Below, in pieces: positions 50,270 through 62,155 of a stretch of DNA of 64,000 nt (position 1 is the stretch's first letter; each line of letters begins with the position of its first letter). This DNA comes from Prevotella sp. (GTDB lineage Bacteria > Bacteroidota > Bacteroidia > Bacteroidales > Bacteroidaceae). The notes beneath the pieces were generated by a model, which had not been told where the DNA came from, did no database searches, and saw only the letters and a program-made list of their open reading frames with translations. The stretch is from NCBI GenBank assembly GCA_022641735.1, contig JALCDQ010000001.1, forward strand, positions 1 to 64,000, written 5' to 3'. Both the position numbers and the translations under genes were made by a program.

Positions 50270-50277
50270 TACCTTTG
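50270..50277 (+). promoter_or_regulatory. -7 box for the ABC-F gene
   Basis: TACCTTTG, 32 nt upstream of the ATG; a TTTG at 50242-50245 is 24 bp away, slightly too far for an ideal -33. Confidence 0.55.
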
Positions 50278-50294
50278 CACGCAATTTAAAATAA

Positions 50295-51932
<1,638 letters not shown>

Positions 51933-51936
51933 AAAG

Positions 51937-51967
51937 ACTGCAATGCCAATGATAATTGGCACGGTTT
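51937..51967 (+). terminator. Hairpin between the ABC-F gene and grpE
   Basis: TGCCAAT-GATA-ATTGGCA followed by CGGTTTTTGC, beginning about 12 nt past the ABC-F stop. Short stem with a T run; a plausible intrinsic terminator. Confidence 0.6.
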
Positions 51968-51997
51968 TTGCTGATAAGTTAGTAAATTGTTAGAACT

Positions 51998-52600
51998 ATG
52001 AGTAAGAAAGACAAAAAGATAGACATCGAAGACGGGAACAAAGAGCAGCAGCAAGAAGAACAGACTTCTGCAAAGGAGGTTGAAGAAACCGCTGCTGACA
52101 CAAAGGCGGAAGAGAAAACTGACGAAAAGTCAGAACCGACTGACAAAAAGGACCCTATTGAGGAACTGAATGCTCAGATTGCTGACTTGAAAGATAAGTA
52201 TCTGAGAATAGCCGCCGAATTCGACAATTTCAAGAAACGCACATTAAAAGAGAAAGCAGAACTCATCATCAATGGCGGAGAAAAAACCATTTCGGCCATT
52301 CTTCCTGTTTTGGATGACATGGAGCGCGCGATAGCCAATGCCGACAAAGCTGACTCTAAAGAGAAGTTGGAAGAAGGTTGGGAGCTCATCTCCAAGAAGT
52401 TTGAGTCCATCCTCGAAAGCCTCGGCGTGAAGAAGATTGACACCAAGGATGCTGACTTCAACGTAGATTATCATGAAGCCATAGCCATGGTTCCAGGGAT
52501 GGGAGATGACAAGAAAGGCAAGGTTGTAGATTGCGTACAGACCGGTTATATGATGAACGACAAGGTTATCAGACACGCAAAAGTAGCAGTAGGACAATAA
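51998..52600 (+). CDS. grpE: Nucleotide exchange factor GrpE
   Basis: Exchange factor for DnaK. 200 residues: an acidic, low-complexity N-terminus (about 1-50), a long coiled coil ([20 protein letters not shown] then [15 protein letters not shown]) and a C-terminal beta domain ([40 protein letters not shown]). Length is standard. The stop codon overlaps the dnaJ start (TAATG), so the two are translationally coupled. No dnaK and no CIRCE-like inverted repeat is seen at this locus. Confidence 0.95.
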   Translation: MSKKDKKIDIEDGNKEQQQEEQTSAKEVEETAADTKAEEKTDEKSEPTDKKDPIEELNAQIADLKDKYLRIAAEFDNFKKRTLKEKAELIINGGEKTISAILPVLDDMERAIANADKADSKEKLEEGWELISKKFESILESLGVKKIDTKDADFNVDYHEAIAMVPGMGDDKKGKVVDCVQTGYMMNDKVIRHAKVAVGQ

Positions 52601-53760
52601 TGGCAAAGAGAGATTATTATGAAGTTCTTGGTCTAGACAAGAATGCTTCGGAAGACGATATAAAGAAAGCGTACAGGAAACTGGCTATCAAGTATCATCC
52701 TGACCGTAATCCTGGCAACAAGGAGGCAGAAGAAAAGTTCAAAGAGGCTGCTGAAGCCTATGACGTTCTTCACGACCCTCAAAAGCGCCAGCAGTATGAT
52801 CAGTTTGGATTCGATGCTCCCGGCGGCTTCGGTGGCGGCGGTTTTGGTGGCGAGAACTTCAATATGGACGACATCTTCTCTATGTTCGGAGACATCTTCG
52901 GTGGTCATTCAGGCTTTGGAGGATTCGGCGGCTTTGGCGGTGGAGGCCGTCAGCATGCACAATATCGCGGTTCTGACCTTCGCATAAAGGTGCGTCTTAC
53001 CCTTTTGGAGATGTCCACGGGTGTCACCAAGAAATTCAAAGTACATAAGGATATTGTGTGCTCTGAATGCCAAGGAACAGGCGCCGAGAGAGGCAGTCAC
53101 GCAGAGACATGCCCTACCTGTCAGGGACAAGGAGTAGTCATCAAGACGGTCCGTACCATGTTAGGCATGATGCAGACTCAGACAGAATGTCCGACCTGCC
53201 ATGGAGAAGGTACTGTCATCAAGAATAAATGCCACAAATGTGGAGGTACAGGTGTAGTTAAAGGAGATGAAGTCGTAGAAATCAAGATACCAGCCGGTGT
53301 TGCCGATGGCATGGTTGTCAATATCCCAGGGAAAGGAAATGCAGGTCCACGCAATGGAATAACCGGAAACATCCAGGTATTCATTGAAGAAGAGCCCGAT
53401 GATACGTTCATTCGCGACGGACAGGACATCATCTATAACCTGCTGCTTGACTTCCCTACTGCAGCCTTAGGCGGTGAAGTGGAAATCCCGACGATAGAAG
53501 GCAGCAAAGTGAAAATCAAGATTGAGCCAGGTACCCAGCCAGGAAAGACTCTCCGCCTGCGTGGCAAAGGAATACCAGCAATACAAGGTTACGGCTCTGG
53601 AAAGGGCGATTTGGTCGTGAATATCAGCGTTTATGTTCCAAAGACATTAAACAAAGAGGAGAAGAATGCGATTGAAGAATTCCGTGAAAGCGAGAACTTC
53701 CAAGGCGATAACATCACCAAGAAATCGATCTTTGACAAATTTAGAAATTACTTCAGTTAA
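52600..53760 (+). CDS. dnaJ: Co-chaperone DnaJ
   Basis: 386 residues starting at [17 protein letters not shown] domain (1-70) with the HPD motif in KYHPDRNPG; Gly/Phe-rich region (about 78-120) with several GGFGG repeats; four zinc-finger CxxCxGxG repeats ([32 protein letters not shown]); and C-terminal substrate-binding and dimerisation domains. It shares one base with the grpE stop and precedes folC by 3 nt, so grpE-dnaJ-folC appear to form one unit. Confidence 0.96.
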   Translation: MAKRDYYEVLGLDKNASEDDIKKAYRKLAIKYHPDRNPGNKEAEEKFKEAAEAYDVLHDPQKRQQYDQFGFDAPGGFGGGGFGGENFNMDDIFSMFGDIFGGHSGFGGFGGFGGGGRQHAQYRGSDLRIKVRLTLLEMSTGVTKKFKVHKDIVCSECQGTGAERGSHAETCPTCQGQGVVIKTVRTMLGMMQTQTECPTCHGEGTVIKNKCHKCGGTGVVKGDEVVEIKIPAGVADGMVVNIPGKGNAGPRNGITGNIQVFIEEEPDDTFIRDGQDIIYNLLLDFPTAALGGEVEIPTIEGSKVKIKIEPGTQPGKTLRLRGKGIPAIQGYGSGKGDLVVNISVYVPKTLNKEEKNAIEEFRESENFQGDNITKKSIFDKFRNYFS

Positions 53761-53763
53761 ATC

Positions 53764-55035
53764 ATGACTTACGAGGAGACTGTTAAATATCTATTCAATA
53801 GCACCCCTGTTTTCGAACATGTGGGTGCTTCTGCTTATAAAGAGGGTCTTGCCAATACGATAGCCTTAGATGAACATTTCGGTCATCCGCATCGTTTGTT
53901 TAAGACCATTCATATTGCAGGAACCAATGGGAAAGGCTCCTGCTCGCATACATTGGCAGCAATCCTCCAATCAGAAGGACTAAAAGTGGGGCTTTACACC
54001 TCTCCTCATCTTGTGAATTTTCGTGAGAGAATCAGGGTTAACGGTGAGATGATTCCCCAAAAGGACGTCATCGACTTTGTCGAAAAGGAACGCAGTTTCT
54101 TTGAACCGTTACATCCGTCTTTCTTTGAACTGACTACTGCCCTGGCATTCAAATATTTTGCAGAGCAGAAAATAGATATTGCAGTCGTGGAAGTAGGGCT
54201 TGGCGGCCGTCTTGACTGTACGAACATCATCACCCCTATCCTATCCATAATCACGAATATAAGCCTTGACCATACCCAGTTTTTAGGCAATACACTTGCG
54301 AAAATAGCAGGAGAAAAGGCTGGAATCATCAAACCAAATGTCCCTATTGTAATAGGTGAGACTGTCGAAGAGACAAAGCCTGTCTTTCTGAAGAAAGCTC
54401 GAGAGGTGGGCGCTCCTATCTTCTTTGCTGAAGAAGAAAAAGAAGTGTTGTCTTCCAAAATCTGCCTTGAAGGCGGTATTGATTATGACACCCTCTCTTT
54501 CGGAAAGCTGCACGGAGAATTGGGAGGACTCTATCAAGAGAAAAACACGAATACCATTCTGTGTGCTCTTCATCATTTGAAAATCAAGGACTTCAGGTCT
54601 ATTCAGCAAGGGCTTGCCAATGTCTGTGACCTTACTGGTCTTACAGGAAGATGGCAATGTCTACAGAAAGACCCCACTGTCATTTGCGATACTGGGCACA
54701 ATGTTGGAGGATGGCAATATCTGTCGTCTCAAATCAAAGCACAGAAATGCAAAACACTCCGAATTGTATTCGGTATGGTAGACGATAAAGACATCGATAC
54801 CGTGATGAAGATGCTTCCCAAAAATGCTATATATTATTGGACACAAGCATCTTGCAAAAGGGCTTTTCCACTCGAAAAAGTTGCCGAGGAAGGACAAAAA
54901 CATGGTTTAACGGGGAAAAAGTTCTCATCTGTTAGCGAAGCTTATCATGCAGCATTGATAGATGCCGACAAGAAGGATTTTATCTTCATAGGAGGCAGCA
55001 GTTATGTCGTAGCGGACCTTCTATCAGGGATTTAA
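53764..55035 (+). CDS. folC: Folylpolyglutamate synthase / dihydrofolate synthase
   Basis: Mur-ligase-like ATP enzyme adding glutamate to folates, and possibly to dihydropteroate. 423 residues. Seen: the ATP loop HIAGTNGKGSCSHTLA, the family stretch KVGLYTSPHLVNFRERIRVN, FFELTTALAFKYF, VGLGGRLDCTNII with the metal Asp/Glu region, SLDHTQFLGNTLAKIAGEKA, and the second-domain DTGHNVGGWQYL. Directly downstream of dnaJ. Folate polyglutamylation would support the T-protein of the glycine cleavage system, though the two loci are not linked. Confidence 0.94.
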   Translation: MTYEETVKYLFNSTPVFEHVGASAYKEGLANTIALDEHFGHPHRLFKTIHIAGTNGKGSCSHTLAAILQSEGLKVGLYTSPHLVNFRERIRVNGEMIPQKDVIDFVEKERSFFEPLHPSFFELTTALAFKYFAEQKIDIAVVEVGLGGRLDCTNIITPILSIITNISLDHTQFLGNTLAKIAGEKAGIIKPNVPIVIGETVEETKPVFLKKAREVGAPIFFAEEEKEVLSSKICLEGGIDYDTLSFGKLHGELGGLYQEKNTNTILCALHHLKIKDFRSIQQGLANVCDLTGLTGRWQCLQKDPTVICDTGHNVGGWQYLSSQIKAQKCKTLRIVFGMVDDKDIDTVMKMLPKNAIYYWTQASCKRAFPLEKVAEEGQKHGLTGKKFSSVSEAYHAALIDADKKDFIFIGGSSYVVADLLSGI

Positions 55036-55140
55036 TTGTTTTTAACGCAAAAGTAAGTACATTTTCTCTCTTTTAATTTGTAATATTCATTTTTTTTGAG
55101 TTACTTTGCATGTACATAAAGTAACTAAAAACTTTTTGAT

Positions 55141-56229
55141 ATGACAAACACTGGAGAGACAGAAAACATCTGTGGTCTGAAAAGTAGTGATTTTCAGGCC
55201 ACTATCAATGGTAAAAAGACTGACCTATACATCCTTAAGAACAATCAAGGAAACGAAGTTGCGTTTACAAATTACGGTGGTGCTCTTGTAGCAATCATGG
55301 TTCCTGACAAAAATGGCAATCGTGCCAATGTCATCCAAGGACATGACAATATCCAAGACGTTATGAATAGCCCTGAGCCTTATCTTTCGACGTTAATCGG
55401 CAGATATGGCAACCGCATTGCAAAAGGCAAATTCCAATTACATGGAAAAGAGTATAATCTGGCCATCAATAATGGGCCGAACTCCTTACATGGAGGTAAA
55501 GTTGGATTTAATGCAAAGGTATGGGATGTAAACACAATCAGCCCTAATGCTGCAGTTCTTAAATATACGAGTGCTTATGGAGAAGAAGGTTTCTCTGGTG
55601 AGGTTACAGTTTGGGTTGCTTATACCTTTACTGATGACAATGAACTTATCATCAAATATCTTGCAACAACCAACAAGAAAACCATCATCAACCTTACCAG
55701 CCACGGTTTCTTCTCACTCGCAGGAATAGCCAATCCTACTCCAACCATTGAGAATCTCGTTTGCCAGATTAATGCTGATTATTATATTCCTATTGACGAG
55801 ACAAGCATCCCAACAGGTGAAATTCGTTTTGTGAAAGGCACTCCTTTTGATTTCCGCACACCAAAGACGGTTGGTCAAGACATAGATGCTGATGATGAAC
55901 AAATCAAACATGGTGCCGGATATGACCATTGCTTCGTTTTAAACAAGAAAGAAGAAGATGAACTGAGCTTTGCCGCTAAGATAGTAGAACCTAAGAGTGG
56001 ACGCTCTATGGAGGTGTTCACCACAGAGCCGGGAGTACAAGTCTACACTGACAACTGGGCTGACGGATATAAAGGGCAGAATGGAGCGACATTCCCTCGC
56101 CGCAGTGCTATCTGTTTTGAGGCTCAGCACTTCCCTGACAGTCCTAATCATCCTTACTTTCCTTCCGTCATTTTGAATCCAGGAGAAGAATACAGACAAA
56201 AGACTATCTACAAATTTGGAATCGAATAA
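55141..56229 (+). CDS. galM: Aldose 1-epimerase (cytoplasmic)
   Basis: Mutarotase interconverting alpha and beta galactose or glucose. 362 residues without a signal peptide. Family segments: VAFTNYGGALVAIMVPDKNG, LIGRYGNRIAKGKF, NNGPNSLHGG, the catalytic His in INLTSHGFFSLAG and the catalytic Glu region TTEPGVQVYTDN. In place of the common NLTNHSYFNL the sequence has NLTSHGFFSL, a mild deviation that keeps the His. It heads galM-transporter-galK. An imperfect TTACTTTG at 55101-55108 may be its -7 element. Confidence 0.93.
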   Translation: MTNTGETENICGLKSSDFQATINGKKTDLYILKNNQGNEVAFTNYGGALVAIMVPDKNGNRANVIQGHDNIQDVMNSPEPYLSTLIGRYGNRIAKGKFQLHGKEYNLAINNGPNSLHGGKVGFNAKVWDVNTISPNAAVLKYTSAYGEEGFSGEVTVWVAYTFTDDNELIIKYLATTNKKTIINLTSHGFFSLAGIANPTPTIENLVCQINADYYIPIDETSIPTGEIRFVKGTPFDFRTPKTVGQDIDADDEQIKHGAGYDHCFVLNKKEEDELSFAAKIVEPKSGRSMEVFTTEPGVQVYTDNWADGYKGQNGATFPRRSAICFEAQHFPDSPNHPYFPSVILNPGEEYRQKTIYKFGIE

Positions 56230-56247
56230 CAAATAAAATAACTAAAA

Positions 56248-57558
56248 ATGGAAAATCAAACAAAACAAAATGGCAGCATAATCGCCATCATTACCATGAT
56301 GTTCCTTTATGCAATGATTTCATTCGTAACTAACCTTGCAGCTCCAATTGGTGTCATTTGGAAGAATGCTTTTGCAGGTGACAGTGCCAACACAGTCGGC
56401 ATGCTGGGTAATGCAATGAACTTCCTTGCATACCTCTTCATGGGTATTCCTGCAGGAAAGTTGCTCACTAGAGTGGGTTACAAGAAGACGGCATTGATTG
56501 GTATTGCTGTTGGCTTCGTTGGAGTGTTCACTCAGTTCCTTTCTGGAACAATCGATGCCAAACTTACTGGATTCATCATCTATCTGCTCGGTGCTTTCAT
56601 TTCCGGTTTCGCTGTATGTATTCTTAATACTGTAGTAAACCCAATGTTGAACCTTATCGGTGGTGGTGGAAACCGCGGTAATCAGTTGAACATGATTGGT
56701 GGTACATTGAATTCTCTTTCTGGTACTCTGACTCCTCTGTTTGTTGGAGCTTTGATTGGAACTGTTTCCGCTACAACCAAGATGGTCGATGTAAACCTTG
56801 TGCTCTACATTGCTATGGCAGTGTTTGCAGCAGCATTCATCATCCTCCTCTTCATCCCTATCACTGACCCTGAAAAAGGAAAAGTTACAAAGGATACCGT
56901 ATTTGAACATAGCCCTTGGGCTTTCCGTCATTTCATCCTCGGTGTGGTAGCTATCTTCGTCTATGTAGGTGTTGAAGTTGGTATACCAGGTACTCTTATT
57001 TATTATCTTTCCGACCAAACAGGCGCAGGTGCAGGCCTTACAGGAAATGCAGTAGCTATCGCTGGTTCCGTAGCAGCTACATACTGGTTCTTGATGTTGG
57101 TAGGCCGTTTCTGCTCTTCATTCATTGCAAACAAGGTATCCAGCAAGACCATGATGACCGTTGCCACATTAGTGGGCATGATTCTCATTGTGTTTGCTAT
57201 CCTCCTTGGTAAAACTGCAACAGTTGCTATGCCTGTATTTACCGGCACATCATTTGCTTCAGTTACAGTTCCTGTTGCTGCTTTGTTGCTCGTTCTTTGC
57301 GGACTTTGCACTTCCATCATGTGGACAAGTATCTTCAACCTTGCTACAGAGGGACTTGGCAAATACACAGCAGCCGCTTCTGGTATCTTCATGATGATGG
57401 TTGTAGGTGGTGGATTACTGCCATTGCTGCAGAGCTTCATCGCTGACCATGCAACATATCTGTTGTCTTACATCGTTCCTTTGGTTGCTATGGCTTACAT
57501 GTTCTTCTATGCCGTTGCAGGTTGCAAGAATGTGAACAAGGACATCCCTGTAGACTAA
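56248..57558 (+). CDS. MFS sugar transporter
   Basis: 436 residues with about twelve hydrophobic helices. The segment GIPAGKLLTRVGYKKTALIG is the loop 2-3 signature of the major facilitator superfamily, and the protein resembles the glucose/galactose and nucleoside-type permeases found in Bacteroidota. Lying 18 nt after galM and 33 nt before galK, it most likely imports galactose across the inner membrane (inference from context). Proton or sodium coupling cannot be read from the sequence. Confidence 0.85.
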   Translation: MENQTKQNGSIIAIITMMFLYAMISFVTNLAAPIGVIWKNAFAGDSANTVGMLGNAMNFLAYLFMGIPAGKLLTRVGYKKTALIGIAVGFVGVFTQFLSGTIDAKLTGFIIYLLGAFISGFAVCILNTVVNPMLNLIGGGGNRGNQLNMIGGTLNSLSGTLTPLFVGALIGTVSATTKMVDVNLVLYIAMAVFAAAFIILLFIPITDPEKGKVTKDTVFEHSPWAFRHFILGVVAIFVYVGVEVGIPGTLIYYLSDQTGAGAGLTGNAVAIAGSVAATYWFLMLVGRFCSSFIANKVSSKTMMTVATLVGMILIVFAILLGKTATVAMPVFTGTSFASVTVPVAALLLVLCGLCTSIMWTSIFNLATEGLGKYTAAASGIFMMMVVGGGLLPLLQSFIADHATYLLSYIVPLVAMAYMFFYAVAGCKNVNKDIPVD

Positions 57559-57591
57559 TCTTTTAGTATTAACCTTATAAATTAACTGATT

Positions 57592-58752
57592 ATGGATATT
57601 GAAAAAGTAAAAAGCCGCTTTATCAAGCATTTTGATGGAAAGGAAGGAAACATTTACATGTCGCCAGGACGCATCAATCTGATTGGTGAGCACACAGACT
57701 ATAACGGTGGTTTCGTATTTCCTGGAGCTGTAGATAAAGGCATCATGGCAGAAATCCGTCCGAATGGATTGGAGACTGTCATCCTCTATTCTATCGACTT
57801 GAAAGATAAAGTAGAGTTCAAAATCAATGACCCTAAAGGCCCTCATGCCACTTGGGCTCGTTATATCTATGGTATCATTCAGGAAATGAAGGCCTTAGGC
57901 GTTCCTGTGAAAGGCTTTAATGCTGCCTTTTATGGCGATGTTCCATTGGGAGCAGGCATGTCTTCATCGGCTGCCTTAGAGAGTTGCTTTGCTTTCGCTC
58001 TCAACGATCTGTTTGGCGACAATAAGGTTTCTAAATGGGATTTGGCTCTTGCCGGTCAGGCAACAGAACATAAATATATAGGTGTAAACTGTGGTATCAT
58101 GGACCAGTTTGCCTCTGTTTTCGGACAGAAAGGCAAGTTGATGCGTCTTGATTGCCGTTCACGTGAATTCGAATATTATCCATTCGACCCGAAGGGATAT
58201 AAATTGGTACTGCTCGATTCCAAGGTAAAGCATGAGCTTAAGGGCTCTCCTTACAACGACCGCCGCAACTCTTGCGAGCATGTAGTGAAAGCTATTGCCG
58301 CAAAGCACCCTGAAGGCAAGTTCGAGACCCTGCGTGATTGCACATGGGAACAGCTTGAAGAAGTAAAGGCAGAGGTAGGCTTGGAAGACTATACCCGCGC
58401 TCATTTCGTACTTGGCGAGAAAGACCGCGTGCTTGCAGTATGCGATGCTCTCCAAAAGGGCGACTATGAGACTGTAGGACAAAAAATGTATGAGACTCAT
58501 GAAGGACTGAGCAAGGAATATGAAGTTTCTTGTGAGGAACTGGATTACCTGAATGATATTGCCAAGGAAAATGGCGTTACAGGCAGTCGTATCATGGGTG
58601 GAGGCTTCGGCGGATGCACCATCAACTTGGTGAAAGATGACCTCTATGACAAGTTCATCGCTGACGCTAAAGTGAAGTTCAATGCAAAGTATGGACATGA
58701 ACCAGCAGTCTATGAGGTAGTCATCAGTGATGGCTCTCATAAGGTTTGCTAA
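57592..58752 (+). CDS. galK: Galactokinase
   Basis: GHMP-family kinase phosphorylating galactose to galactose 1-phosphate. 386 residues. Motifs: galactokinase signature GRINLIGEHTDYNGGFVFPG, ATP loop VPLGAGMSSSAALESC, catalytic-base segment CGIMDQFASVFG, and GSRIMGGGFGGCTINLV. No galT or galE is next to it, so galactose 1-phosphate must be handled by enzymes encoded elsewhere. A 22-bp array starts 12 bp after its stop. Confidence 0.96.
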   Translation: MDIEKVKSRFIKHFDGKEGNIYMSPGRINLIGEHTDYNGGFVFPGAVDKGIMAEIRPNGLETVILYSIDLKDKVEFKINDPKGPHATWARYIYGIIQEMKALGVPVKGFNAAFYGDVPLGAGMSSSAALESCFAFALNDLFGDNKVSKWDLALAGQATEHKYIGVNCGIMDQFASVFGQKGKLMRLDCRSREFEYYPFDPKGYKLVLLDSKVKHELKGSPYNDRRNSCEHVVKAIAAKHPEGKFETLRDCTWEQLEEVKAEVGLEDYTRAHFVLGEKDRVLAVCDALQKGDYETVGQKMYETHEGLSKEYEVSCEELDYLNDIAKENGVTGSRIMGGGFGGCTINLVKDDLYDKFIADAKVKFNAKYGHEPAVYEVVISDGSHKVC

Positions 58753-58764
58753 ACACCTTATTTA

Positions 58765-58848
58765 TAAAAGATAGCTTTTTACCCCGTAAAAAGCCGTCTT
58801 TTACTCCCCAAAAGGTTATCTTTTACACGCTAAAAGGTAACCTTTTAC
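58765..58848. repeat. 22-bp palindrome array I (4 units)
   Basis: Units start at 58765, 58787, 58809 and 58831. Units 1 and 2 pair through GCTTTTTAC / GTAAAAAGC, and units 3 and 4 pair through AAAAGGTTA / TAACCTTTT, so two successive hairpins are possible. It separates galK from the lipoprotein mutarotase gene. Confidence 0.84.
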
Positions 58849-58948
58849 TTTATTGATAAAAATTACTCCTCGAAAACCATACGACTTTGAGAAAAAATGA
58901 GTAAATTTACACTCAAATTATCAGACTATTCTCATAAATATAAATTAT

Positions 58949-60109
58949 ATGAAAAACTTTAGAAACATCCTTCTGAGCGCCAGCCTCACTGTAGCCTTAT
59001 TCGCTGCATGCTCAGGCAATGGAGGGCTCACTGTGTCAGGACTTGACCCTGCAAAGTTTGACTCCACTGTCAATGAAAAACCTGTAAAGCTCTATACCTT
59101 GAAGAATTCCAAGGGAATGGAAGTGTGTATAACCAATTTCGGAGGACGCATCGTGTCACTCTGTGTGCCTGACAAAACAGGAAAACCTACGGATGTCGTG
59201 CTCGGATGCGATAATCTGAAAGAATATACTGATACGATAAACAGCCCCAGCGACTTCGGTGCTTCCATTGGTCGTTATGCAAACCGTATCAATAAAGGAC
59301 AGCTAACTATTGAAGGAAAGAAAATCCAGTTGCCTATCAACAATTTTGGGCATTGCCTCCATGGCGGTCCTTCAGGATGGCAATATCAGGTATATGATGC
59401 CAATCAACTGAATGACTCTACCCTGCAACTGACCATGAATTCTAAGGATGGCGACAATAATTTCCCTGGAAATGTGAAAGCTATCGTCACTTACACTGTG
59501 AAAAGCAACAATTCACTCGACATCAAATATGAGGCTACAACTGATAAGGAGACCGTCATCAATATGACCAACCACTCCTATTTCAACCTCACAGGTGACT
59601 TGACAAAACCTGGAATGGACATGGTGTTGTACATCAATGCCGACAAATATACTCCTACAGACGCAACCTTTATGACAACTGGAGAAATCCTACCGGTCAA
59701 AGGCACGCTGATGGACTTTACCAAACCTCATGCCATCTCGAAGACTATTGGCGACTCCACCTTTATTCAAATCAAGAATGCAAGAGGCTATGACCACAAC
59801 TGGTGCCTGAATACTTACAAGGACGGAAAGGGTAATGATGCAGTAGTTGCTGCTAGTCTCTATGCTCCAAACACAGGTATCTATCTGGAAATGTTCACTA
59901 CAGAGCCGGGCGTTCAAGTATATACAGGCAATTTCCTTGAAGGTAAAATCACGGGGAAACATGGCATCGCTTATCCAAAGCAATGCTCCGTTTGTCTGGA
60001 AAGTCAGAAATATCCGGACTCTCCTAATAAGAAAAATTGGCCTTCTCCTTATCTGAAGCCAGGACAAAAATATGAGAGCCATACCGTTTTCAAATTCTCT
60101 GTAAAGTAA
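58949..60109 (+). CDS. Aldose 1-epimerase, lipoprotein form
   Basis: Second mutarotase of the cluster, 386 residues, with a lipoprotein signal (MKNFRNILLSASLTVALFAAC, lipobox FAAC, anchored at Cys21 by this reading). Family segments: VCITNFGGRIVSLCVPDKTG, SIGRYANRINKGQL, NNFGHCLHGGPSGW, catalytic His in INMTNHSYFNLTG, and TTEPGVQVYTGN. It would act in the periplasm or on the outer membrane on imported sugars, upstream of the cytoplasmic galM-MFS-galK route. It is followed by transketolase after 23 nt. Confidence 0.92.
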   Translation: MKNFRNILLSASLTVALFAACSGNGGLTVSGLDPAKFDSTVNEKPVKLYTLKNSKGMEVCITNFGGRIVSLCVPDKTGKPTDVVLGCDNLKEYTDTINSPSDFGASIGRYANRINKGQLTIEGKKIQLPINNFGHCLHGGPSGWQYQVYDANQLNDSTLQLTMNSKDGDNNFPGNVKAIVTYTVKSNNSLDIKYEATTDKETVINMTNHSYFNLTGDLTKPGMDMVLYINADKYTPTDATFMTTGEILPVKGTLMDFTKPHAISKTIGDSTFIQIKNARGYDHNWCLNTYKDGKGNDAVVAASLYAPNTGIYLEMFTTEPGVQVYTGNFLEGKITGKHGIAYPKQCSVCLESQKYPDSPNKKNWPSPYLKPGQKYESHTVFKFSVK

Positions 60110-60132
60110 AATAAATCGATAATTATAATATA

Positions 60133-62151
60133 ATGAACGAGAAAAAACTAATGAATCATGCAGCCGATAATATCAGAATATTGGCTGCCTCGATGGTTGA
60201 AAAAGCAAACTCCGGACATCCCGGAGGTGCTATGGGTGGAGCAGATTTCATCAATGTACTCTTCTCTGAATTTCTAGTTTACGACCCTGAAGACCCTACA
60301 TGGACAGGAAGAGACCGCTTCTTCCTTGACCCTGGTCATATGTCACCAATGCTATACTCAACTTTAGCACTGCAAGGTAAATTCACATTAGAGGAATTAC
60401 AGCAGTTCCGCCAGTGGGGCTCTCCTACTCCCGGACATCCAGAGCGTGATATCAAGCGTGGCATAGAGAATACTTCAGGACCTTTAGGGCAAGGACATAC
60501 CTTTGCTGCTGGTGCTGCTGTAGCTGAGAAATTCCTTGAAGCAAGACTTGGACATACGGTAATGCAGCATAAAATTTATGCTTACATCTCCGATGGAGGC
60601 ATAGAGGAAGAAATCTCACAAGGTACAGGCCGACTTGCTGGTATTCTGGGATTGAATAATCTCATCATGTTCTATGACTCCAACGACATCCAACTTTCTA
60701 CGGAATGCGGAGTAGTCATGAAAGAAGACACCGCAGCCAAATACAAGGCATGGGGATGGAATGTCATGACTATCAATGGCAATGATGCTGATGAAATCCG
60801 TGAGGCTTTGAAGGCTGCCAATAAGGAAACAACACGTCCAACCCTTATCATTGGAAAGACTGTGATGGGCAAAGGTGCCTTAAAAGAAGATGGCTCCAGT
60901 TATGAACACAGCATCAAAACACACGGTTCTCCTCTTGGTGGAGAGGCATATCGCAAGACGATTCTGAACTTGGGAGGTAATCCTGATAATCCATTCGTCA
61001 TCTTCGAGGATGTTAAGAAACTCTATGCTGAGCGTCGTGAACAATTAAAGGAGATAGCTGCTAAACGTCACGCAGAAGAAAAAGAATGGGCAAAGCAGAA
61101 TCCTGAAAAGGCTGCCCAACTGAAAGAATGGTTCTCGGGAAAGGCTCCTCAAGTAGATTGGAGCGTTTTAACGCAAAAAGAAAACATCGCTACAAGGGCC
61201 GCATCATCAGCTTGTTTAGGAATTCTTGCCAAGCAAGTACCTAACATGGTTTGCTCTTCCGCTGACCTTTCTAATTCTGATAAAACAGATGGATTCTTGA
61301 AACAGACCCACGCTTTGCAGAAGGATGATTTCAGCGGAGCTTTCTTCCAGGCAGGTGTCAGCGAACTGACGATGGCTTGCATGTGTATAGGTATGTACTT
61401 GCATGGAGGTGTTATCCCTGCATGTGGAACGTTCTTTGTGTTCTCCGACTACATGAAACCAGCTGTACGCTTGGCTGCATTGATGGAAGTACCTATTAAA
61501 TTTATATGGACACATGACGCTTTCCGTGTTGGTGAAGATGGTCCTACGCATGAGCCTGTGGAACAAGAAGCACAGATTCGATTGATGGAGAAACTGAAGA
61601 ATCATCATGGCAAAGACTCCGTAAGAGTTTTCCGTCCTGCAGATGCAAAAGAAACTACTGTTTGCTGGGCAATGGCGATGGAGAATATGGAGACTCCTAC
61701 AGCACTGATTTTCTCACGACAAGGTATCACGAATCTCCCTGCTGACAATGATTATGAGCAGGCCCGAAAAGGTGCTTATGTGGTAGCAGGCTCTGATGAG
61801 AATTTCGATGTTATCCTTTTGGCAAACGGTTCTGAAGTTTCCACATTAAATGCAAGTGCAGAACTCCTTCGCAAAGATGGCATCAAAGTACGTATCGTGA
61901 GTGTTCCTTCCGAAGGACTTTTCCGTCAACAAAACAAAGATTATCAGAACTCTGTGCTTCCGAAGAATGCCAAAATATTTGGTCTTACGGCTGGTCTGCC
62001 TGTTACTCTTGAAGGACTGGTGGGAGCTGAAGGCAAAGTTTTCGGTATGCAAAGTTTTGGATTCTCAGCACCTTATAAGGTCCTTGATGAAAAATTAGGC
62101 TTCACATCTGAGAATATCTATCAACAAGTTAAATTGTTCATAAGCAAATAA
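60133..62151 (+). CDS. tkt: Transketolase
   Basis: Thiamine diphosphate enzyme of the non-oxidative pentose phosphate pathway. 672 residues, full length. Seen: EKANSGHPGGAMGGADFI, LDPGHMSPMLYS, TSGPLGQGHTFAAGAAVAEK, the TPP/metal region AYISDGGIEEEISQGTGRLA followed by NNLIMFYDSNDIQLS, KTHGSPLGGEAYRKT, and the pyrimidine-domain RVGEDGPTHEPVEQEA. It is 4 nt upstream of rpiB, forming a pentose phosphate pair. Confidence 0.96.
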   Translation: MNEKKLMNHAADNIRILAASMVEKANSGHPGGAMGGADFINVLFSEFLVYDPEDPTWTGRDRFFLDPGHMSPMLYSTLALQGKFTLEELQQFRQWGSPTPGHPERDIKRGIENTSGPLGQGHTFAAGAAVAEKFLEARLGHTVMQHKIYAYISDGGIEEEISQGTGRLAGILGLNNLIMFYDSNDIQLSTECGVVMKEDTAAKYKAWGWNVMTINGNDADEIREALKAANKETTRPTLIIGKTVMGKGALKEDGSSYEHSIKTHGSPLGGEAYRKTILNLGGNPDNPFVIFEDVKKLYAERREQLKEIAAKRHAEEKEWAKQNPEKAAQLKEWFSGKAPQVDWSVLTQKENIATRAASSACLGILAKQVPNMVCSSADLSNSDKTDGFLKQTHALQKDDFSGAFFQAGVSELTMACMCIGMYLHGGVIPACGTFFVFSDYMKPAVRLAALMEVPIKFIWTHDAFRVGEDGPTHEPVEQEAQIRLMEKLKNHHGKDSVRVFRPADAKETTVCWAMAMENMETPTALIFSRQGITNLPADNDYEQARKGAYVVAGSDENFDVILLANGSEVSTLNASAELLRKDGIKVRIVSVPSEGLFRQQNKDYQNSVLPKNAKIFGLTAGLPVTLEGLVGAEGKVFGMQSFGFSAPYKVLDEKLGFTSENIYQQVKLFISK

Positions 62152-62155
62152 TTAT

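Noticed and set aside
51998..53760. CIRCE heat-shock operator before grpE
   Set aside because: No TTAGCACTC-N9-GAGTGCTAA-like inverted repeat in the upstream region.
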